Positions 1 through 5,429 of a DNA stretch of 5,429 bases are shown here, in pieces. The position numbers were made by a program, and so were the translations under genes. Within the stretch, counting starts at the first letter, position 1. Each line of letters begins with the position of its first letter. The stretch is from Sulfurovum sp. (GTDB taxonomy: Bacteria > Campylobacterota > Campylobacteria > Campylobacterales > Sulfurovaceae). The notes under the pieces were generated by a model. It searched no databases, had not been told where the DNA came from, and saw only the letters and a list, made by a program, of their open reading frames with translations. Location: positions 1 to 5,429 of the forward strand of contig JALWME010000068.1 in assembly GCA_027083995.1 (NCBI GenBank), in the 5' to 3' direction.

Positions 1-902
1 AATTCACCTGCTAAAAGCATAGTCATTCCATCATCTGGATATTTTACTAAAACAGACGAACCATATATGCTTTTAAGTGCTTCACTTTTTGTTGCTACCC
101 TTAAAAGTGGTCTTTCTATACTTAACAATGCATTAAACTCTTGTTCTACCATCATAAGATGCTCATTAAAGCCAGAAGCACTTGCCATCAGAAGTGTTGA
201 GAGACTGATAGATTGAGTCTCACTGCTGTTGGGATTGAAAAACTTTCTATAGCCATGCATCGTTTTCATAAGAAGTGTTTTACCAGAAGCCAATGCACCA
301 GCACTTGCCTTAAACAGTTTACGATAATCACCTTTATTGAGTGCCATATGTTCACTCTCACGGTCTAGCATACGTAACCCTATACCACACTCTATACACG
401 AGATAAGCGGGTAATCCTTACGCAAAGCATTATTATTTTGCTCTTCTTCACATGCAACACAAGGTACTAAGAACTTCATGGTAGTATTTGCACGAACATA
501 AGGGTATTTTGTTAAAAATGGATGTTGAGAACCACAGTTGTTACATGAGGTAAATGGATAATAATATCTACGTGAACTCACATCAAACATCTCTTTTTGA
601 CAGGTAGGACATGGTGCTATATTAAGAGGCAGATTGTTTTTACTTACAGGAAGTAGTGTTGGCTTTTCCTCTGAAAAATAATGTTTTCCTTTGCCTAAAA
701 AGAGTGAAGCAGGAAGTATCTCTTCCAATCCCATCAAAAAGCTTTCAAGTTTTTCATCTTCTTTATTGCATACCATAATGATTTTATCTGCACTCTGGAG
801 TACATCAACCTCTATGCCTTCTTGTTCTCCATACGCACGTATGAGATTGGCAATATAATTTTTAGGAGAGCAAAATGCTATCTCAAAGATAAAATACATC
901 AT
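1..902 (-). CDS. hydE: HydE-type HypF-like hydrogenase accessory protein (3' end cut by window edge)
   Basis: An uninterrupted reading frame, with no stop before the window edge, gives 300 codons read directly from the sequence. Two back-to-back ATGs (902 and 899) are possible starts. The SD-like AAGGA at 905-909 lies 2 bases from the first and 5 from the second, so 899 may be the true start. Tandem in-frame TAG codons at 921-926 exclude a much longer N terminus. Residues 1-75 look like a degenerate acylphosphatase-type domain without the GxVQGVGFR signature of HypF. Residues 98-172 hold a double zinc finger: C98/C101, C120/C123, C148/C151, C169/C172, with spacing CX2C-X18-CX2C-X24-CX2C-X17-CX2C. 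This is almost exactly the HypF pattern, including an RRYYYPFTSC stretch. The rest resembles a diverged YrdC-like region. HypF makes the cyanide-ligand precursor (carbamoyl transfer). Whether HydE does chemistry or only assists maturation is unknown. The gene closes the hyd cluster, as in Wolinella and Helicobacter. The family call is fairly sure; the function is inferred. Confidence 0.8.
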   Translation of the reverse strand, partial: MMYFIFEIAFCSPKNYIANLIRAYGEQEGIEVDVLQSADKIIMVCNKEDEKLESFLMGLEEILPASLFLGKGKHYFSEEKPTLLPVSKNNLPLNIAPCPTCQKEMFDVSSRRYYYPFTSCNNCGSQHPFLTKYPYVRANTTMKFLVPCVACEEEQNNNALRKDYPLISCIECGIGLRMLDRESEHMALNKGDYRKLFKASAGALASGKTLLMKTMHGYRKFFNPNSSETQSISLSTLLMASASGFNEHLMMVEQEFNALLSIERPLLRVATKSEALKSIYGSSVLVKYPDDGMTMLLAGE

Positions 903-1086
903 TTTCCTTGTTTTTATTGTCTACTACACAACCAGAAATAAAAGGCGTTCTCTATGCAAAGTTAGGAGGTATGCAATTAAAATCTATCAATTAAATTTTA
1001 ACAAAAAGAACGATATCCCCACTCTGGCTGTGTACTAAACAATATATAAGGGCACCTCTAATAACCCTAGACGCTCATAATTTAAT
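903..1086. other. AT-rich intergenic gap between hydD and hydE
   Basis: This 184-base gap contrasts with the 1-9 base spacings in the rest of the operon. No coding frame of useful length is seen on either strand. It contains a candidate promoter for hydE and a 7-bp inverted repeat (TTAAAAT/ATTTTAA, 977-983 and 995-1001, 11-base spacer). No stem followed by a T-run that would make a good intrinsic terminator is visible, so readthrough from hydD into hydE remains possible. Confidence 0.7.
976..1004 (-). promoter_or_regulatory. candidate sigma70-type promoter for hydE
   Basis: On the minus strand TTGTTA (1004-999) is followed after 17 bases by TTTAAT (981-976). These match 4 of 6 and 5 of 6 positions of the TTGACA/TATAAT consensus, and transcription would begin roughly 65-70 bases upstream of hydE. 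The region is very AT-rich, so chance matches are likely. Campylobacterota promoters also rely little on a -35 box. This is a weak call. Confidence 0.25.
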
Positions 1087-1662
1087 CTATTGGGCCAATG
1101 CCTCTATATCATGAAAATCAGCTATTTTTGGGTTGGCGTACGCTTGTATTATACTTTCAAAAGAGACTTCATTTTCTCTCTTTATAAGTACAATACCTGA
1201 GTTTTTCAATTCCTCTAGTGTTGTCTCTACAAGTTTTGGCATATGTGCCAAAGCTTCAGCAGACATGGCATTTTTTACCTCTATAATGTCTTGTGGTACC
1301 ATAGTAATAAGCAGTACTTCACCCATCTCTTCATGAAAAGAGCATATCTCTATCATCATAGTAATCTCTACTTCATTGGCTGTTTTACGTGTGGCATCTT
1401 CATTTGCCATCACCTCTTGTGCATTTTCACAACTGATAGTACCTACAGGACCTTTTTTAGAACCAGTTCCTACTACGATAATCTTGTCATACTCTTGATA
1501 ATAGGTCATCAAAGTAAACCCTAAAGTACCCCCTTCAACTATCGTCAAATTTGGATGTTCTTCATAATTCTCTTCGATATACTTTACCAAATATGCACCA
1601 AGCCCCTCATCATGAAACATAATGTTTCCTATACCGATGAGTGCTACTTTTTCAACTGCCAA
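1087..1662 (-). CDS. hydD: HydD, hydrogenase maturation peptidase (HyaD/HybD/HupD family)
   Basis: This 191-residue protein matches the usual length of the family (about 160-195). These cytoplasmic endopeptidases sense nickel in the large-subunit precursor and remove its C-terminal peptide. The GIGNIMFHDEGLG motif (residues 10-22) aligns with the N-terminal G-x-G-N...DE-x-x-G signature; E19 corresponds to nickel ligand E16 of E. coli HybD. GGTLGFTL (44-51) matches the conserved DGGT-x-G block, and IIVVGTGSKKGPVGT (61-75) the strand that normally reads ..VDA... Oddity: in my alignment the D62 ligand of HybD is replaced by Gly65 (or Val64) and the H93 ligand by Asn96 in TANEVEI, where the family usually has S/A-x-H-E. 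The start is TTG at 1662, because no ATG or GTG precedes it in frame and the next Met (residue 15) would delete the signature motif. It begins 2 bases after the hydC stop, so translation is probably coupled. The family assignment is firm; catalytic competence is uncertain. Confidence 0.88.
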   Translation of the reverse strand: MAVEKVALIGIGNIMFHDEGLGAYLVKYIEENYEEHPNLTIVEGGTLGFTLMTYYQEYDKIIVVGTGSKKGPVGTISCENAQEVMANEDATRKTANEVEITMMIEICSFHEEMGEVLLITMVPQDIIEVKNAMSAEALAHMPKLVETTLEELKNSGIVLIKRENEVSFESIIQAYANPKIADFHDIEALAQ

Positions 1663-1675
1663 ACCTACTTCTCTT
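1660..1675 (-). promoter_or_regulatory. weak ribosome site and TTG start of hydD, overlapping the hydC stop
   Basis: The start codon is TTG (1662-1660). The purine-rich AAGAGAAG (1675-1668) encodes the last residues of HydC and sits 5 bases upstream; the hydC stop TAG lies between them. A poor SD, a rare start codon and stop-start proximity together suggest that hydD translation depends on ribosomes finishing hydC and that HydD is made in low amounts. Confidence 0.5.
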
Positions 1676-2396
1676 CTTTCACAAATTTACTACCACCTAC
1701 TACAATGGCAATATCACCCTCTTTCCAAAAGATAGTTCTCCATACTTGATAATAGATATGAAATACTACCCATACAATAAGTAGCCACATAGTTATATGA
1801 TGCGAAATACGAACATCCATAATACTCGCCGTAGGACCAGCACCAACCATCCAGCTGGCAACTGGTACTGTCCAATCAGTCACAAGATGCAGCATCCAAG
1901 GCCACCATGAACCAATACTGCTTTGACCAGAAGCTAACCCATGTACATACATTTGCAGTCCTGTAAATAACATCCAAAGCAAAAGCAGATGAAAAATTAA
2001 AAAGTACACACTGTTAAAACTGTCACTATGTGTCGAATCAAAGTTTTTTGTACGATTTAATGTAATCAGATTTATAAAAACTGCACCAAACTCTTTGATA
2101 TTTTTCGCTGTAGGAATGACTTTTTTATAGGGCTTTTCAAAGCGAGAGAAAAAGAAAAGATACGCCACTATAATAGAAGTCACATCAAAAATAATCGCAA
2201 CAATAAAATGCCCCCATCTGTTCCATGCCATGACATATTTATCTACCGCAGGATCAGCTATAAATGTCTGGTAGTAAGGTGCTGCAATATACAGTCCTGT
2301 TGCAATTGCTACCATCATAGAGACTACATTGACCCAGTGAATAATACGCATAGCAGGCGTCATACGTCTAATTTGTTTATATCCTGGTTTTGACAT
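1665..2396 (-). CDS. hydC: HydC, dihaem cytochrome b subunit of [NiFe] hydrogenase
   Basis: This 243-residue integral membrane protein anchors the hydrogenase and passes electrons from the HydA FeS chain to the quinone pool. Four hydrophobic helices are visible at about residues 19-38, 62-84, 127-152 and 196-218, separated by a long polar loop (85-126). Histidines sit where family haem ligands are expected: H20 (RIIHW, helix 1), H63 (WGHF, helix 2), H199 and H213 in helix 4 (ISHHITMW and VFHIYYQ). The 14-residue spacing in helix 4 matches the haem b pair described for Wolinella HydC. H136 and H170 match other conserved positions. The ATG at 2396 has a GGGGGA ribosome site 4 bases upstream that overlaps the hydB stop; the gap to hydB is 9 bases. 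It belongs to the HyaC/HydC (NiFe-hydrogenase, b-type cytochrome) family. Nothing in it looks degenerate, so the electron-exit module appears functional. Confidence 0.94.
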   Translation of the reverse strand: MSKPGYKQIRRMTPAMRIIHWVNVVSMMVAIATGLYIAAPYYQTFIADPAVDKYVMAWNRWGHFIVAIIFDVTSIIVAYLFFFSRFEKPYKKVIPTAKNIKEFGAVFINLITLNRTKNFDSTHSDSFNSVYFLIFHLLLLWMLFTGLQMYVHGLASGQSSIGSWWPWMLHLVTDWTVPVASWMVGAGPTASIMDVRISHHITMWLLIVWVVFHIYYQVWRTIFWKEGDIAIVVGGSKFVKEEK

Positions 2397-2405
2397 AATA
2401 TCCCC

Positions 2406-4292
2406 CTAAAATGCACAGGTAGGGTCAACTTTGTATGTAGCCAACTCCTTACCTTTTGTATCTACCACATGTACAGCACAGGCAATACAGGGATCAAAGC
2501 TATGAACTGTTCTAATGATTTCCAATGGTTCTTCAGGGTTAGCCACTTTTGTACCAATCAGTGATGCTTCATACGCACCTATCTCACCATTTGGTCCACG
2601 TGGCCCTGCATTCCATGTAGAAGGGACAACAGCTTGGAAATTTTTCACCAAACCATCTTTGATGACTATCCAGTGTCCCAATGAACCTCTGGGAGCTTCT
2701 GCAAGTCCTCTACCTTTACAGTCTTTACTTACTTCATCAAAATCAAACTCTGTCCAAGTACTAAGGTCTCCAGAAGCTGCATTTTTAGCCAGTTCTGCTG
2801 CCCACTCTTTCATCGCATCAGATATCATCGTGGTTTCAATTGCACGTGCTGCTGTTCTTCCTACTGTAGAAAAAAGTACTGTAATTGGCAGACCTGAACG
2901 TTTAAGAAAATCACCAACATATTTAGTGATATTTTTATCCCCCTTAACATACCCGACAACCATACGAGCAAGCGGTCCTACTTCTACTTTACGACCATCA
3001 TAAAGTGGAGACTTGATCCAAGAGTATTTACCATCTGTTTTAAGGTATGCATACCCATCATCTTTCTTTTCAAGTCCTGTATACTCAGGCACAGTCGTTC
3101 CCACATAAGGATGTTCTGGTGCACCAGTACCCTCAAACCATGAGTGTGTGACATCTTCTGTAATCTTTGCTTCATCCAATTCATGCACTTTGGTAATATC
3201 TCCATCAAGAACCACACCTGAAGGTAAAAAAAGTGCTGATTTGTAAAACCCTGTATCATCCAGTCTAAAGTCACCATAAGACATGTAAGAAAGCAGTCCT
3301 CCACCAGAACCACCTATACCTTTACCTAATGTACCTTTGTGTTTAGTACCATGGAAAGACTGAGATGCATCTGTAGCTTCTGCTGCATACGCAGTACCTG
3401 CCATGTAAATATCTGGCATATATGCCTTTTTAACAAATGCATCTGTTTCACGTAAAAGCTCTTGGAAAAGTGCAATACGTGCAGGGTTTTGAATATCTTG
3501 CACACAGGTAACTCCACCCACAACAATAGATTGTGGGTGTGGTGATTTCCCACCAAAAAGTGCATGCATTTTAGACATACGACGTTGCACATCAAGTCCT
3601 TTAAGGTAGTGTGCTACGCCTATAAGGTTTTGCTCTGGTGTAAGTTTGTATCCTTTATTTCCCCAGTATCCATTTCCAAAAATACCCAAACGACCCTCTT
3701 TGGCAAACTTGACAATACGGTCTTGCACCTCTTTAAATGCGGTTGCACCAGAAATATAAGGTGTTGTACCTGCGACTTTTGCCCATTTTTCAGCCTCTTT
3801 TGCTGTAGCTTCTGGATCAGCTTTTGTTGCAGAGATAATATCTACAAAATCAAGTGCATGCAAGTGGTAAAAGTGTACAAAGTGATCATGTACTTGCAGT
3901 GAACCTTGTATAAGATTACGTACAATACGTGCATTTTTAGGGATAGTCACATTAAATGCATCTTCCACTGCCTCTACACTTCTTTGGTAGTGTGTACCTG
4001 TACATACACCACAAATACGCATCGTCATCAAACCAACATCTCTAGGGTCTCTGTTTTTTACAATCGTCTCAATCCCTCTAAACATCGTTGAAGAGGACCA
4101 GGCATCAATGATAGTATTGTTACTGTCAATGACTGCTTCAATTCTAAGATGTCCTTCAATTCTTGTAATAGGGTCAACTATAATATGTTTGTTCCCATTA
4201 GCATCTGTTGAGTGGAAATTTCCATCTGTTCCGTGTGCAGCTACACCACCACCTGTTGTGTGGGCTTCTGCCTCTTCATTTATCTCTGGCAT
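2406..4292 (-). CDS. hydB: HydB, [NiFe] hydrogenase large (catalytic) subunit precursor
   Basis: This 628-residue protein holds the NiFe(CN)2CO site that splits H2. The N-terminal nickel motif is RICGVCTGTH (C94, C97) and the C-terminal one is DPCIACAVH (C602, C605, H608). Other conserved parts are DPITRIEGH (40-48, with E46 for proton transfer), SPHPQ (250-254), TVGRTAAR (476-483, with the active-site Arg479) and APRGSLGHW (533-541). After H608 come 20 further residues ending DPTCAF. This is the propeptide that the HyaD/HydD peptidase removes, so the protein is encoded as an unprocessed precursor. It has no signal peptide and should be exported as a folded partner of HydA by Tat. Unusual: residues 1-36 form a polar extension rich in Gly, His, Asp and Asn (H11, H20, H27, H36) ahead of the core, longer than the short leader I know from relatives. 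The start is supported by an AGGAGG site 8 bases upstream. It is a group 1 uptake enzyme, probably of the Campylobacterota (1b) type. Confidence 0.97.
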   Translation of the reverse strand: MPEINEEAEAHTTGGGVAAHGTDGNFHSTDANGNKHIIVDPITRIEGHLRIEAVIDSNNTIIDAWSSSTMFRGIETIVKNRDPRDVGLMTMRICGVCTGTHYQRSVEAVEDAFNVTIPKNARIVRNLIQGSLQVHDHFVHFYHLHALDFVDIISATKADPEATAKEAEKWAKVAGTTPYISGATAFKEVQDRIVKFAKEGRLGIFGNGYWGNKGYKLTPEQNLIGVAHYLKGLDVQRRMSKMHALFGGKSPHPQSIVVGGVTCVQDIQNPARIALFQELLRETDAFVKKAYMPDIYMAGTAYAAEATDASQSFHGTKHKGTLGKGIGGSGGGLLSYMSYGDFRLDDTGFYKSALFLPSGVVLDGDITKVHELDEAKITEDVTHSWFEGTGAPEHPYVGTTVPEYTGLEKKDDGYAYLKTDGKYSWIKSPLYDGRKVEVGPLARMVVGYVKGDKNITKYVGDFLKRSGLPITVLFSTVGRTAARAIETTMISDAMKEWAAELAKNAASGDLSTWTEFDFDEVSKDCKGRGLAEAPRGSLGHWIVIKDGLVKNFQAVVPSTWNAGPRGPNGEIGAYEASLIGTKVANPEEPLEIIRTVHSFDPCIACAVHVVDTKGKELATYKVDPTCAF

Positions 4293-4293
4293 T

Positions 4294-5429
4294 TTACTCT
4301 CCTCCTTCTTCTTTCTTACCTGCTACTGCACTAGCTGCTGCGTGGATACCGATACCAATACCCGCTGCTGTTAGTAAACCTAAACCAAACTCATCTACGG
4401 TTTTTTCTACTCCACCTGTTGGTGCTTTAATGTTGGCATTTGCCATGGGTCTCTCATAGGCATATTTGTCCCAGAAGTCTGGTTCACTACACCCAATACA
4501 CCCACGTCCTACACCTATAGGCCAGTTGACGCCTTCATTGTAACGAATGATAGAACAGTTGTTAAAAGTCATTGGCCCTTTACATCCTACTTTGTAGAGA
4601 CAGAAGTTGTTTTTAGCTCCTTCATCACCCCACTCTTCTACATACTCTCCTGCATCAAAGTGTGCACGTCTTTCACAATTGTCATGTATACGGTAACCAA
4701 ATGCAAACTTAGGACGTAAAAGTGAGTCTAGCTCAGGAATAGTTCCTGTAAGCACAAAGTGCAAGATAACCCCTACCATGTTAGAAGGGTTTGCAGGACA
4801 AGCAGGAATGTTTATAAGTGGCTTTCCTTTTATGACATCCATCACACCTACAGAGTCAGTAGGGTTTGGAGCAGCTGCTGGTATCCCACCATAGGTTGCA
4901 CAAGAACCAACCGCTACTACCGCCGCTGCACCTTCGGCTGCTCTGTGTAAATGGTCTACAAATGTTTCACCTTTTGCCCCTATCGTTCCATAGCCACCAT
5001 TCATACCTAATGGTACTGCACCTTCGACAAAAAGCAGATACTTTCCTTTAAAGTGTTCCATCGCTTCGTCCATTTGCTTCTCAGCCTGATGACCAGAGGC
5101 TGCTTGAAGTGTCTCGTGAAACTCTAAAGAGATAATATCCAAAATAATCTCATCAATTTTTGGACCATCAGAACGAAGAAGAGCTTCTGAATTACCCGCA
5201 CAATCACTAAGTTCTACCCAGATAACAGGCACTCTGTTCATAAGTACAGCAGCCTCTGCTACAAGTGGCGTAAACGAAGCAGGAAGCATAAGCATTGCAG
5301 TGGTTGCAGATGCCCATTTAAGAAAATCACGTCGCTCTAAACCTTGCTCTTCTATACTTTGCGTAAAGTCAACTCTATTGTTAAGAGGAGCTAGCTTTTT
5401 TAACTCCTCAATCCTCCTTTGACAGGATA
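4294..5429 (-). CDS. hydA: HydA, [NiFe] hydrogenase small subunit with Tat signal (5' end cut by window edge)
   Basis: The frame is open from the right edge to the TAA at 4294 (377 visible codons). No ATG, GTG or TTG occurs in frame upstream of 5295, so the true start is just outside the window. Residues here are numbered from the first visible codon. The Tat signal is RRDFLKW (32-38) followed by a hydrophobic stretch, with cleavage likely near VAEAA (57-60). A start at the internal ATG 5295 would delete it. Cluster ligands seen: proximal C76, C176 and C210; distal H248, C251, C276 and C282; medial [3Fe-4S] C291, C310 and C313. Oddity: the position of the second proximal cysteine of the CxGC motif is N79 (AAT). 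The two extra cysteines of oxygen-tolerant enzymes are absent (G78, G181). A C-terminal hydrophobic helix (about 348-369) with H362 anchors the protein next to HydC. HydA carries electrons from HydB to HydC on the periplasmic side. The identity is secure; the behaviour of the proximal cluster is open. Confidence 0.96.
   Translation of the reverse strand, partial: SCQRRIEELKKLAPLNNRVDFTQSIEEQGLERRDFLKWASATTAMLMLPASFTPLVAEAAVLMNRVPVIWVELSDCAGNSEALLRSDGPKIDEIILDIISLEFHETLQAASGHQAEKQMDEAMEHFKGKYLLFVEGAVPLGMNGGYGTIGAKGETFVDHLHRAAEGAAAVVAVGSCATYGGIPAAAPNPTDSVGVMDVIKGKPLINIPACPANPSNMVGVILHFVLTGTIPELDSLLRPKFAFGYRIHDNCERRAHFDAGEYVEEWGDEGAKNNFCLYKVGCKGPMTFNNCSIIRYNEGVNWPIGVGRGCIGCSEPDFWDKYAYERPMANANIKAPTGGVEKTVDEFGLGLLTAAGIGIGIHAAASAVAGKKEEGGE
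4301..4306 (-). promoter_or_regulatory. strong ribosome binding site of hydB inside the hydA 3' end
   Basis: A perfect AGGAGG lies 8 bases before the hydB ATG and encodes part of the Glu/Gly-rich tail of HydA. The hydA stop TAA ends one base before the hydB start, so the two subunits are probably made in matched amounts by coupled translation. This site fixes the hydB start and supports its long N-terminal extension. Confidence 0.8.
5260..5334 (-). other. twin-arginine signal region of HydA
   Basis: The two Arg codons (5334-5329) open an R-R-D-F-L-K motif, the standard Tat motif of hydrogenase small subunits. It is followed by about 20 mostly hydrophobic residues with an A-x-A type end. An N-terminal stretch of at least 31 residues before it (rich in Glu, Lys and Arg) is typical of Helicobacter/Wolinella HydA. 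The exact cleavage point is inferred. Confidence 0.85.

Noticed and set aside
971..994. Seven-codon ORF on the plus strand right after a perfect AGGAGG (964-969), like a leader peptide
   Set aside because: Spacing from AGGAGG to ATG is only one base, the frame stops after seven residues, and no plus-strand gene follows it.
1049..1068. AGGG...CCCT inverted repeat as a terminator after hydD
   Set aside because: Only 4 base pairs with a 12-base loop and no T-run behind it on the minus strand.
2515..3003. 162-codon open frame on the plus strand
   Set aside because: It lies wholly antisense to conserved hydB sequence, has no ribosome site that I see, and its composition is that of the reverse of the real frame.
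2984..3595. Two consecutive minus-strand ORFs (2984-3313 and 3326-3595) overlapping hydB in another frame
   Set aside because: The hydB frame is continuous through this region with conserved residues, so this is neither a frameshift nor a second gene.
4108..4459. Plus-strand ORFs across the hydA/hydB junction, one with a hydrophobic N terminus
   Set aside because: They are antisense to the Gly/Ala-rich ends of HydA and HydB, whose reverse reading naturally gives hydrophobic strings.
5400..5429. AGGAGG followed by TTG near the right edge as the hydA start
   Set aside because: That TTG is out of frame with HydA and is spaced one base from AGGAGG; the in-frame codon there is ATT, and the open frame continues to the edge.
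1..5429. CRISPR arrays, insertion sequences, tRNA or rRNA genes
   Set aside because: No regularly spaced direct repeats, transposase-like frames or RNA gene signatures were found; the window is nearly all hydrogenase coding sequence.

Overview
This window carries a membrane-bound, periplasm-facing [NiFe] uptake hydrogenase operon. All genes lie on the minus strand and are transcribed from right to left: hydA (small subunit), hydB (large subunit), hydC (cytochrome b anchor), hydD (maturation peptidase) and hydE (HypF-like accessory protein). The first and last genes run off the window edges. The hydABCDE order, the AT-rich coding style and the protein sequences all resemble the menaquinone-reducing hydrogenases of Campylobacterota (Wolinella, Helicobacter, Sulfurovum/Sulfurimonas types). 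A sulfur- or hydrogen-oxidising Campylobacterota is the best guess. The genus is inference.

Layout. Bases 5429-4294: hydA, lacking its extreme N terminus but with the Tat signal visible. Bases 4292-2406: hydB, complete. Bases 2396-1665: hydC, complete. Bases 1662-1087: hydD, complete, with a TTG start. Bases 1086-903: a 184-base AT-rich gap with one candidate promoter and no convincing terminator. Bases 902-1: the first 300 codons of hydE. Spacings from hydA to hydD are 1, 9 and 2 bases, so these four genes are almost certainly cotranscribed and probably translationally coupled.

How the parts work together. HydA and HydB form the catalytic dimer. It is exported folded by the Tat system, with the signal on HydA only. 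H2 is split at the NiFe site of HydB, and electrons pass through the HydA FeS clusters to the dihaem HydC, which reduces quinone. HydD should cut off the 20-residue C-terminal peptide of HydB after nickel insertion. HydE resembles the N-terminal and zinc-finger part of HypF and is probably a maturation helper.

Most unusual points. In HydA the second cysteine of the N-terminal CxxC that binds the proximal [4Fe-4S] cluster is an asparagine (C-A-G-N); all other cluster ligands are present. HydD appears to lack two of the three canonical nickel-sensing residues of its peptidase family (Asp to Gly, His to Asn), although its substrate HydB keeps a cleavable C-terminal extension. HydB also has an N-terminal extension of about 35 residues, rich in Gly and His.
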